Source: an uncultured Bacteroidales bacterium (GTDB lineage Bacteria > Bacteroidota > Bacteroidia > Bacteroidales > UBA932). From it: DNA of 5,369 nt. The DNA is taken from NCBI GenBank assembly GCA_945912085.1, contig CAMEBJ010000098.1, forward strand, positions 1 to 5,369. Reading direction: 5' to 3'. This document shows positions 1-5,369 of this stretch, piece by piece; within the stretch, counting starts at the first letter, position 1; each line of letters begins with the position of its first letter. The notes beneath the pieces are model-generated. The model saw only the letters and a list, made by a program, of their open reading frames with translations. It had not been told where the DNA came from and did no database searches. A program made the position numbers and the translations under genes.

Positions 1-93
1 ATCAAGACCTTCCTTCTGGGCTTCCGCAATCCGGAAGACTACTTTGCCGAAAACGGAACATCTGCCGCGGAAATCGCAAAAACAAGAATCTGA
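1..93 (+). CDS. C-terminal fragment of an unidentified protein (5' end outside window)
   Basis: Frame 1 is open from the window edge to a TGA at 91-93 and encodes about 30 residues, beginning IKTFLLGFRNPEDYF and ending AAEIAKTRI. It stops two bases before the ATG of the thiamine pyrophosphokinase gene, a typical within-operon spacing. In many Bacteroidota the neighbour of this kinase is the vitamin transporter PnuC, but this tail is not recognisably a PnuC C-terminus: it is polar, with no membrane segment. I do not recognise the family. That it is a real gene end is inferred from the open frame, the tight junction and the same strand as the genes that follow. Confidence 0.55.
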   Translation: MKTFLLGFRNPEDYFAENGTSAAEIAKTRI

Positions 94-95
94 TT

Positions 96-755
96 ATGGG
101 AAAGACAGCGGTAATAATAGGCAACGGGGAATTCCCGAAGAAGGAATATCCGAGATATGTCATCTCAAGGGCCGACTATATAGTCTGCTGCGATGGCGCG
201 CTTGCCAAATATCTCCGCAACTGCGAAAAGATCTTCGGCACTCTCCGCGAACCTGATGCCGTCGTGGGGGATATGGATTCCCTGAGCGATGGCCTTCGCC
301 GGAAATACGGACATCTGATTGTTCACCAAAGCGAACAGCAGACCAACGACCAGACAAAGGCTATGCGCCACATAATGCAAAATTTTCCTGACGTCAGCGA
401 TATATTCATCACAGGCGCAACCGGCCTGAGGGAGGACCACACAATAGGAAATATTTCCCTGATGATGGAATATGCAAGGGAATATGACCTCTCCCGCATA
501 AATCTCACGATGGTCTCCGACCATTCGGTCATATTTCCCGTAACCGACTCCATCGAACTGGATTGCGGCATCGGGAGGGAGATCTCAATTCTAACACCAG
601 ACAACAGTCTGAGAATCAAATCAAAAGGATTGGAATGGAAGACCGATGACGTGGTCTTTGACAACTGGTGGAAAGCGACCCTCAACAGGGCTTCGGAAGA
701 CACCGTCAAACTCGAATTCAACCACAGCTCATTGGCTGTTATCATAATGAATTAA
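96..755 (+). CDS. thiN: Thiamine pyrophosphokinase
   Basis: The 219-residue product should transfer pyrophosphate from ATP to thiamine, giving thiamine diphosphate (EC 2.7.6.2) in the cytoplasm. Visible family motifs are CCDGA at residues 31-35, VVGDMDS at 56-62 (acidic, metal and nucleotide binding), QQTNDQTKA at 81-89 (the usual place of the D-x-T-D metal motif) and the signature GATGLREDHTIGN at 107-119. The C-terminal third (about 150-219) corresponds to the beta-rich thiamine-binding domain, including a late S-S/L-A-V-I-I strand. Length is normal for the family. The ATG at 96 is two bases after the preceding stop and gives a compact N-terminus with the expected hydrophobic first strand (AVIIGNG). 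No clear Shine-Dalgarno is seen, as is usual in Bacteroidota. The gene lies 4 bases upstream of ilvA and is probably cotranscribed with it. The salvage symbol tnr3 is also used for this family. Confidence 0.93.
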   Translation: MGKTAVIIGNGEFPKKEYPRYVISRADYIVCCDGALAKYLRNCEKIFGTLREPDAVVGDMDSLSDGLRRKYGHLIVHQSEQQTNDQTKAMRHIMQNFPDVSDIFITGATGLREDHTIGNISLMMEYAREYDLSRINLTMVSDHSVIFPVTDSIELDCGIGREISILTPDNSLRIKSKGLEWKTDDVVFDNWWKATLNRASEDTVKLEFNHSSLAVIIMN

Positions 756-759
756 AGCA

Positions 760-2019
760 ATGGGAAACACTAATTACTTTCCGTCCGTAAAGGACATTGA
801 AAAAGCCGCAGGCATACTCGAGGAAATTCTCGAACCCACACCCCTGCAGATCAACCACAGACTCTCTGTAAGCTATGATGCGGAAATCTACCTCAAGAGG
901 GAAGATCTCCAGACCGTAAGGTCCTACAAGATAAGGGGGGCATACAACAAGATCCGCAGTCTGTCTCCTGATGTTCTGAAATATGGAATAGTCTGCGCCA
1001 GCGCAGGAAACCATGCGCAGGGAGTAGCCTTCTCCTGCAACAAGCTTCAGATAATGGGCTCCATCTATATGCCGACAACGACCCCGCGCCAGAAAATCGA
1101 TTCCGTCAAGATGTTCGGAAAGGAATATGTTGACATCGTGCTGACCGGCGACACCTTTGACGCGGCGAACACTGCCGCTGTCGAATATGCAAAGAGGAGC
1201 GGAAAGACCTTCATCCCTCCGTTTGATGACAAGAAAATCATTGAGGGACAGGGCACAATAGGACTTGAAATCTGCAAGCAGATGAAGACCCCTCTTGATT
1301 ACATATTCATCCCGATTGGAGGTGGCGGACTTGCCTCCGGAGTAGGTGCCTTCATCAGGCAGACCTGGCCTGACACCAAGATCATCGGGGTGGAACCTGC
1401 CGGAGCAGCCTGTATGAAAGCCTCCATCGACAACGGCTACCCGACAGAACTGGAGAGTATCAACAAATTCGTGGACGGAGCGGCAGTCAAGAAAGCCGGT
1501 CAGTTGACCTACGGGGTCTGCAAGGATGTCCTTGACGATATCATCCTCGTTCCGGAAGGAGCTGTCTGCACGGCCATCATTGAGATGTACAACAAGAACG
1601 CAATCGTGGTGGAGCCTGCCGGAGCACTTTCCGTGGCTGCCCTGAGGCAGTATTCCGACAAGATTAAGGGCAAGAAGGTTGGCTGCATCATCAGCGGAAG
1701 CAACAACGACATCATCAGGATGGAAGAAATCCGCGAGAAATCAATGATTTACGAAGGGTTGAAACATTACTTCATAGTCAACTTCCAGCAGAGGCCCGGT
1801 GCAATCCTGTCGTTCATCAGGGACATCATCGGTCCTACGGACGAACTCGCGTATATTCAATATATCAAAAAGACCAACAAAGAGGAGGGACCGGCCCTCA
1901 TAGGCATAGAAGTCGCGAGCAAGGACGATTTCCACGCGCTGATCAAGCGTATGGAGGCAAACAATATTCTCTACGAGTATATAAACGAAAACAACAAACT
2001 TCTTGAAATACTTATTTGA
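760..2019 (+). CDS. ilvA: Threonine dehydratase (threonine ammonia-lyase), biosynthetic, short single-ACT-like form
   Basis: The 419-residue product is a PLP enzyme converting L-threonine to 2-oxobutanoate and ammonia (EC 4.3.1.19), the committed step of isoleucine synthesis. The PLP-binding lysine is K57 in SYKIRGAYN (codon 928-930). Other fold-type II landmarks are SAGNHAQGVA at 81-90, the phosphate-binding glycine loop GGGGLASG at 187-194 and SGSNND at 312-317. After the catalytic core, residues about 333-419 form one ACT-like regulatory domain (HYFIVNFQQRPGAIL, then an IQYIKKTNKEEGPALIGIEV-like strand). This matches the shorter family (about 400-420 residues, TIGR02079 type) rather than the E. 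coli form of about 514 residues with two ACT-like subdomains. The start ATG lies 4 bases after the thiN stop. The stop TGA overlaps the ilvE start by one base. Isoleucine feedback through the ACT-like domain is inferred from the family. Confidence 0.96.
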   Translation: MGNTNYFPSVKDIEKAAGILEEILEPTPLQINHRLSVSYDAEIYLKREDLQTVRSYKIRGAYNKIRSLSPDVLKYGIVCASAGNHAQGVAFSCNKLQIMGSIYMPTTTPRQKIDSVKMFGKEYVDIVLTGDTFDAANTAAVEYAKRSGKTFIPPFDDKKIIEGQGTIGLEICKQMKTPLDYIFIPIGGGGLASGVGAFIRQTWPDTKIIGVEPAGAACMKASIDNGYPTELESINKFVDGAAVKKAGQLTYGVCKDVLDDIILVPEGAVCTAIIEMYNKNAIVVEPAGALSVAALRQYSDKIKGKKVGCIISGSNNDIIRMEEIREKSMIYEGLKHYFIVNFQQRPGAILSFIRDIIGPTDELAYIQYIKKTNKEEGPALIGIEVASKDDFHALIKRMEANNILYEYINENNKLLEILI

Positions 2020-3050
2020 TGATGGATTGGAATAATCTTGGATTCTGCTACAGGAAATCCGCGACAATGTTGATTTGCCGCTATAATGGCGGAGCGTGGG
2101 GGAAAATCGAAAGCAGCACAGACGACCACATCCTGCTGAGCGCATTTGCAGGTGCATTGCACTACAGCATCGAATGCTTCGAAGGCTTGAAGGCTTTCCG
2201 TGGTGTTGACGGAAAAATCAGGATTTTCAGGCCTGAGGAGAATGCACGGAGGATGATTTCCTCTGCCGAATTTCTCAACCTGCCCTGCCCAAGTGAGGAA
2301 CTTTTCATTGAGATGTGCAAACAAGCAGTCAGGGAGAATCTCGATTTTCTGCCTCCTTACGGGACAGGAGCTTCGCTTTACCTGAGACCAACCCTCATAG
2401 GAAGCAATCCTCAACTGGGAGTCCAGAGCGCCAAAGAGGCTCTTTTCCTTCTGCTCTGCGCTCCGGTGGGTGCCTACACGGGAGGAAATCTTGAGCCTTG
2501 CAATGCCGTGATTGCCAGAAACTATGACAGGGCGGCCACCTACGGGACAGGGTGTTACAAACTTGGTGGCAACTATGCCGCTTCCCTCCGTTCCCTGAAC
2601 ATAGCACACAGCCAGGGCTACAAGGCAACTCTTTACCTTGACCCTCACTCGCACACTCTCATCGATGAGTTCAACTCATCCAACTTCTTCGGAATCAAAG
2701 GGAACACATATGTCACTCCGCTTTCGGATACCATTCTTCCGTCCATCACCAACAAGACCCTCGAAGCGGTTGCAAAGCACCTCGGGATGGAGGTGGAAAG
2801 AAGGGCCGTTCCTGTGGAGGAGCTTGCAGAGTTCGAGGAGGTCGGTGAATGCGGAACTGCTGTGATCATCACTCCTGTGGATTACATCGATGACAAGCCT
2901 TTCCTCGAGACCACGGATCCGGAACTTGTCAAGCGTTACACTTTCGTGACTGAAGGATGCGGGCCGAAGAGCCTGAAACTTTACAGGCAGATTACCGGCA
3001 TTCAGTATGGGGAGTTGGATGACACCTTCGGCTGGTGCCTGTTCGTATAA
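2019..3050 (+). CDS. ilvE: Branched-chain amino acid aminotransferase, type II
   Basis: This class IV PLP aminotransferase (about 343 residues, EC 2.6.1.42) should catalyse the reversible last step of isoleucine, leucine and valine synthesis with glutamate as amino donor. Family landmarks, numbered from the ATG at 2019, are ALHYSIECFEGLKAFR at 46-61, the active-site lysine K181 in GCYKLGGNYAAS (codon 2559-2561), LIDEFNSSNFFGIKG at about 214-228 containing the PLP-contacting glutamate, LPSITNKTLE at about 240-249 and GECGTAVIITP near residues 277-287. The architecture matches the eukaryote-like type II group (TIGR01123). TTG 2016, ATG 2019 and ATG 2022 are in frame. I prefer ATG 2019, which forms a TGATG stop-start junction with ilvA and suggests translational coupling, though ATG 2022 (342 residues) is equally plausible. 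The stop TAA (3048-3050) lies inside the left arm of the foldback element, so the last residues may have been changed by its insertion. Confidence 0.94.
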   Translation: MMDWNNLGFCYRKSATMLICRYNGGAWGKIESSTDDHILLSAFAGALHYSIECFEGLKAFRGVDGKIRIFRPEENARRMISSAEFLNLPCPSEELFIEMCKQAVRENLDFLPPYGTGASLYLRPTLIGSNPQLGVQSAKEALFLLLCAPVGAYTGGNLEPCNAVIARNYDRAATYGTGCYKLGGNYAASLRSLNIAHSQGYKATLYLDPHSHTLIDEFNSSNFFGIKGNTYVTPLSDTILPSITNKTLEAVAKHLGMEVERRAVPVEELAEFEEVGECGTAVIITPVDYIDDKPFLETTDPELVKRYTFVTEGCGPKSLKLYRQITGIQYGELDDTFGWCLFV

Positions 3051-3067
3051 AATAATTTTGAGGAGAC
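3045..3067 (+). repeat. Left terminal inverted repeat of foldback element
   Basis: This 23-base arm starts GTATAAAATAATTTT and ends GAGGAGAC, and it pairs without mismatch with 3181-3203. It contains the last sense codon (GTA) and the stop codon (TAA) of ilvE. The outer part is A/T-rich and the inner part purine-rich, so the stem is stronger toward the element's interior. Confidence 0.9.
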
Positions 3068-3075
3068 CAGGCCCT

Positions 3076-3093
3076 CCCAAAACAAGTTTTGGG
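3076..3093. repeat. Perfect internal hairpin on the left flank of the element
   Basis: CCCAAAAC at 3076-3083 is followed by AA and its exact complement GTTTTGGG at 3086-3093. It is bracketed by CCCTCC-like direct repeats (CCCTCC at 3072-3077 and at 3095-3100). The hairpin lies in the 34-base stretch (3068-3101) that has no counterpart on the right side of the large foldback, so it would protrude as a side branch. Confidence 0.8.
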
Positions 3094-3118
3094 TCCCTCC
3101 TGCCGTCGGCTGCTCACG

Positions 3119-3144
3119 GTGAAAAGTCCACTGGACTGTTTCAC
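3119..3144. repeat. Apical hairpin of the foldback element
   Basis: GTGAAA (3119-3124) pairs with TTTCAC (3139-3144), and AGTCC (3125-3129) pairs with GGACT (3133-3137), leaving an ACT loop and one bulged G at 3138. This gives an 11-pair stem near the centre of the element. Competing pairings exist: AAAAGT (3122-3127) with ACTTTT (3143-3148), and GTGAA (3119-3123) with TTCAC (3152-3156). The tip may therefore switch between folds. Confidence 0.75.
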
Positions 3145-3165
3145 TTTTGCGTTCACGACCTCTAG

Positions 3166-3179
3166 AGCCGAGGGCGGCT
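3166..3179. repeat. Small GC hairpin near the right arm
   Basis: AGCCG (3166-3170) and CGGCT (3175-3179) are complementary around an AGGG loop. The same bases can instead pair with GCCG-T-CGGCT at 3102-3111 on the left side, so local and long-range pairing are alternatives. A CTCTAGAG palindrome lies immediately before, at 3160-3167. Confidence 0.6.
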
Positions 3180-3180
3180 A

Positions 3181-3203
3181 GTCTCCTCAAAATTATTTTA
3201 TAC
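3181..3203 (-). repeat. Right terminal inverted repeat of foldback element
   Basis: This is the exact 23-base reverse complement of the left arm. It begins GTCTCCTCAAAATT and ends TTTTATAC, 24 bases before the stop codon of the minus-strand permease gene. With the A/T-rich tail after a GC-containing stem it could help end plus-strand transcription, but the T-run is interrupted and no canonical intrinsic terminator is claimed. Confidence 0.9.
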
Positions 3204-3227
3204 TATGGTAGTGAGTTATGTGAATGG

Positions 3228-4331
3228 CTATTTTGGAGCTATTTTGTAGAGGAAGCCGGCGATGAACAGGTAGATGACATTAGGCAACCACAGGGCTATC
3301 CAAGGCGGCAGAACCCCGGTGAAGACGAACATCTGGCTGAATCGCAGGAAAAGGATGTAGGTGAATGCCAGGGCGATGCCTATTCCGATATTCCATCCGA
3401 TGCCTCCCCGGCGTTTCTTTGAAGACAGAGCCACTCCCATAATGGTCAGGATGAATGCCGAGAATGGCAGGGCGAATCTGGTGTTTTTTTCAATCAAGGC
3501 GAGTTTGACATCCGGGTCACCGCGCATCTTCTTGATGTGTATAACCTCATTCAACTCCTTGAAGGAAAGAGTTTCCATCTCATCTATCTGCGTCACGAGA
3601 TCACTGACTGACAGGTTTATGACGGTGTCCAGACTCGCTCCGCTTTTTACGTGGTCCTCGATGCCGTCGCCATATTCCCTTATGAAATATTTCTTCAGCC
3701 TCCAGCTGCATTTTGTACTGTCCCACACAGCCTGCTCCGCACTGATCTTCGAAACGAGTTTGTTGTCCTCGACTTTCTCAAGAGTGAAACGGTAGGCCGT
3801 GTTGTTCCAGGTACTGAATGACTCGACAAAGACGAATTCTCCCGGGTTGATTTGGTAGTGAACGTTTCTGTTGGTCTTGACATTGTGCCCGCGTATATAT
3901 TTGTCTTCAAACACCATACGGTCCTTGTTGGCCTGGGGTATGATGAAAAGGTTCAGACAGAGGGACAGCAATGCGATGAGGGAAGCCGAGAATATGTAGG
4001 GAACCATCATCCTGTGAAAGCTTATTCCGCAGCTCAGAATCGCCACAATCTCGGAATTGGCGGCAAGTTTAGAAGTGAAGAATATTACCGTAATGAACAC
4101 GAACAGAGGGCTGAACATATTCATAAAGTACGGTATGAAATTCATATAGTAATCAAAGATGATGGCCTTCAGCGGAGCCTCCTTGCTGACAAAATCATCG
4201 ATTTTTTCACTGATGTCAAAGATGATTACGATGCCGATAATCAGGAGCAGGGCAATGAAAAAAGTCAGGAGGAAGCGCTTGACGATGTAAACGTCAAGTT
4301 TTTTCGGCTTTAGTCTGAACTCTCTGTGCAT
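3228..4331 (-). CDS. lptF/lptG: LptF/LptG family lipopolysaccharide-export permease (YjgP/YjgQ)
   Basis: The 367-residue inner-membrane protein belongs to the LptF/LptG family (COG0795), the membrane half of the LptB2FG transporter that extracts lipopolysaccharide from the inner membrane. Six hydrophobic segments are visible at about residues 18-38, 64-86, 108-132, 286-303, 311-334 and 343-362. A soluble block at about 133-280 between the third and fourth corresponds to the periplasmic beta-jellyroll domain. Family-typical stretches are SPLFVFITVIFFTSKLAANSEIVAIL (about 74-99) and FALPFSAFILTIMGVALSS near 286-304. Length is normal for the family. The start ATG at 4329-4331 is supported by an AGGAGG six bases upstream. 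The gene follows tgt by 13 bases and is probably cotranscribed with it. Bacteroidota normally carry two divergent family members, and sequence alone does not say whether this one acts as LptF or LptG. Its stop TAG (3228-3230) faces the ilvE end across the foldback element. Confidence 0.92.
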   Translation of the reverse strand: MHREFRLKPKKLDVYIVKRFLLTFFIALLLIIGIVIIFDISEKIDDFVSKEAPLKAIIFDYYMNFIPYFMNMFSPLFVFITVIFFTSKLAANSEIVAILSCGISFHRMMVPYIFSASLIALLSLCLNLFIIPQANKDRMVFEDKYIRGHNVKTNRNVHYQINPGEFVFVESFSTWNNTAYRFTLEKVEDNKLVSKISAEQAVWDSTKCSWRLKKYFIREYGDGIEDHVKSGASLDTVINLSVSDLVTQIDEMETLSFKELNEVIHIKKMRGDPDVKLALIEKNTRFALPFSAFILTIMGVALSSKKRRGGIGWNIGIGIALAFTYILFLRFSQMFVFTGVLPPWIALWLPNVIYLFIAGFLYKIAPK

Positions 4332-4337
4332 AGGCGG

Positions 4338-4343
4338 CCTCCT
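4338..4343 (-). promoter_or_regulatory. Strong Shine-Dalgarno for the permease gene
   Basis: On the minus strand the sequence reads AGGAGG followed by six bases (CCGCCT) and the ATG at 4331. This is a near-ideal ribosome-binding site and fixes the start. It lies within the 13-base gap after the tgt stop. The other genes here lack an obvious one, which fits the weak use of Shine-Dalgarno sequences in Bacteroidota. Confidence 0.7.
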
Positions 4344-4344
4344 G

Positions 4345-5369
4345 TCAAAGTCTTGTGGTAAGTTTCACGACGGCGGCATCCTTCCAGGCTCGGAAATCCC
4401 CCTTTTCGATGTGCTCGCGTGCCTGGCGGACAACGTCAAGATAGAATGCGAGGTTGTGCTCGCTGGCAATCTCGGCAGCGAGCATTTCACCGGCCACGAA
4501 AAGATGCCGCAGGTAGGCCTTGGTGTAAGTCCTGTCCACGAAAGAGGTTCCCTTCGGGTCAATCGGAGAAAAGTCGTCAGCCCATTTCTGATTGCGCATA
4601 TTGATGATTCCGTCCCAGGTGAAGAGCATTCCGTTGCGTCCGTTGCGGGTCGGCATCACGCAATCGAACATATCCACTCCCCTGGCAATCCCTTCAAGCA
4701 GGTTTGCGGGAGTACCCACTCCCATCAGGTAGCGCGGCCTGTCCTGCGGCAGAAGCGGGCAGACCAGCTCAAGCATCTCGTACATCACCTCGGTCGGTTC
4801 TCCCACGGCAAGTCCCCCGATGGCATAACCTTCCCTGTCAAAAGAAACCGCGTGTTCCACGGCCTCCTTTCTCAAATCCGGATAGACACATCCCTGGACA
4901 ATCGGGAAAAGGGCCTGCGAGTAGCCGTACAGAGGCGGCGTCGAGTCAAAGCGTCTGATGCATCTCTCCAACCAGGACTTGGTCATATCCAATGACTTGC
5001 GGGCATACTTCCAGTCTGCCTGACCCGGAGTGCATTCATCCAGCGCCATAATAATGTCCGCCCCGATTATTCTCTGGATGTCCATATTGTTCTCCGGAGT
5101 GAAAGTGTGGCGCGAGCCGTCTATGTGCGAGGCGAACGTGACTCCGCTCCCGTCCTTTGCGAATTTGCGCATTGAGGCAAGGGAAAAGACCTGGAATCCA
5201 CCGCTGTCAGTCAGGATTGGACGGTCCCAGGAAGTGAACTTGTGCAGTCCGCCTGCCTGACGCAGAAGGTCCAGTCCGGGGCGCAGGTAGAGATGATAGG
5301 AGTTCCCGAGGATAATCTCGGCACCTATGTCCTCACGCAGGTCGCGGTGGTACACACCTTTGACGGAGC
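4345..5369 (-). CDS. tgt: Queuine/preQ1 tRNA-guanine transglycosylase, 5' end beyond window
   Basis: Tgt (EC 2.4.2.29) exchanges guanine at the wobble position of GUN-anticodon tRNAs for preQ1 in queuosine synthesis, or for queuine when salvaged. The frame stays open to the window edge: SVKG precedes VYHRDLRED, matching the conserved family N-terminal region, so the GTG at 5355 is internal and roughly 35-45 N-terminal residues are missing. Visible motifs are LGNSYHLYLRPG, TDSGGFQVFS containing the general-base aspartate (codon 5206-5208), YAIGGLAVGEP for substrate binding, and FDCVMPTRNGRNG with the nucleophilic aspartate (codon 4663-4665). The usual C-x-C-x-x-C zinc ligands are replaced by GTSFVD (4534-4551), although the later histidine in EHNLAFYL is kept. 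The catalytic residues are intact, so activity is expected. It lies directly upstream of the permease gene, an arrangement I recall from other Bacteroidota. Confidence 0.95.
   Translation of the reverse strand, partial: SVKGVYHRDLREDIGAEIILGNSYHLYLRPGLDLLRQAGGLHKFTSWDRPILTDSGGFQVFSLASMRKFAKDGSGVTFASHIDGSRHTFTPENNMDIQRIIGADIIMALDECTPGQADWKYARKSLDMTKSWLERCIRRFDSTPPLYGYSQALFPIVQGCVYPDLRKEAVEHAVSFDREGYAIGGLAVGEPTEVMYEMLELVCPLLPQDRPRYLMGVGTPANLLEGIARGVDMFDCVMPTRNGRNGMLFTWDGIINMRNQKWADDFSPIDPKGTSFVDRTYTKAYLRHLFVAGEMLAAEIASEHNLAFYLDVVRQAREHIEKGDFRAWKDAAVVKLTTRL

Larger units (their letters stand above)
3045..3203. repeat. 159-base foldback element with perfect 23-base inverted ends (MITE-like)
   Basis: The outer 23 bases at 3045-3067 are the exact reverse complement of 3181-3203. 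Further in, GCCG 3102-3105 pairs with CGGC 3175-3178, and CGGCT 3107-3111 pairs with AGCCG 3166-3170. Side and apical hairpins lie at 3076-3093 and 3119-3144, so the whole unit can form a branched cruciform or RNA fold. A TA dinucleotide sits at 3046-3047 and 3201-3202. If those are a target duplication, the element proper is 3048-3200 (153 bases). The matching outermost G/C pair at 3045 and 3203 makes the exact boundary uncertain. It sits between convergent genes and holds no convincing gene. It may be a non-autonomous transposable element, a dispersed palindromic repeat, or a structured 3'-end or termination signal for both operons. The structure is seen directly; mobility is inferred. Confidence 0.85.

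Noticed and set aside
1971..2654. 227-codon minus-strand frame across the ilvA-ilvE junction
   Set aside because: It is antisense to two strongly supported genes and is a shadow of their codon structure.
3045..3203. Simple rho-independent terminator
   Set aside because: The large stem encloses over 100 bases and is followed by an interrupted T-run. The small hairpin at 3076-3093 has no T-tract after it on either strand. A role in termination is possible, but the canonical form is absent.
3045..3203. CRISPR array or retron-like non-coding RNA
   Set aside because: There are no regularly spaced direct repeats, and no cas genes or reverse transcriptase nearby. The structure is a single foldback.
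3147..3422. 91-codon plus-strand frame starting within the foldback element
   Set aside because: It begins at a TTG inside repeat DNA and continues antisense to the permease gene. No ribosome-binding site or domain is visible.
3852..4313. 153-codon plus-strand frame opposite the permease gene
   Set aside because: It is a shadow of the LptF/LptG coding sequence and shows no family motif.
4411..4995. 194-codon open frame on the plus strand opposite tgt
   Set aside because: It lies wholly antisense to a clearly identified tgt, has no recognisable domain, and its composition is explained by the codon use of the real gene.
5353..5355. GTG as the start codon of tgt
   Set aside because: The frame continues upstream with SVKG, which matches conserved internal Tgt sequence, so the gene runs past the window edge.

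Overview
This window looks like a chromosomal housekeeping segment from a member of the Bacteroidota, most likely order Bacteroidales. The evidence is the Bacteroides-like sequence of the thiamine pyrophosphokinase (ETNDQTKA-type motif and GATGxREDHT), the single-ACT-like threonine dehydratase, the pairing of tgt with an LptF/LptG permease, and the general lack of Shine-Dalgarno sequences. Genus cannot be decided from the sequence alone.

Plus strand, 1-3050: a tightly packed run of four reading frames. It holds the unidentified C-terminal tail of a gene (1-93), thiamine pyrophosphokinase (96-755), threonine dehydratase ilvA (760-2019) and a type II branched-chain aminotransferase ilvE (2019-3050). 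Gaps are 2 and 4 bases, and ilvA and ilvE share one base, so this reads as one operon. IlvA starts isoleucine synthesis by making 2-oxobutanoate, and IlvE catalyses the last step for isoleucine, leucine and valine. The kinase makes thiamine diphosphate, the cofactor of acetolactate synthase, which acts between them.

Middle, 3045-3203: a 159-base foldback element lies between the convergent ilvE and permease genes. It has perfect 23-base inverted ends (3045-3067 and 3181-3203) and several inner hairpins. Its left end contains the ilvE stop codon. It looks like a small non-autonomous mobile or dispersed repeat (MITE-like), and it is the most unusual thing here.

Minus strand, 3228-5369: tgt (queuosine tRNA modification, 5' end beyond the window edge) followed after 13 bases by an LptF/LptG family lipopolysaccharide-export permease, probably one operon. 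The Tgt lacks the three cysteines of the usual zinc site. The permease is preceded by a textbook AGGAGG.

I see no CRISPR array, tRNA, rRNA, prophage or defence system. Apart from the foldback element, the window is conserved core metabolism and envelope biogenesis.
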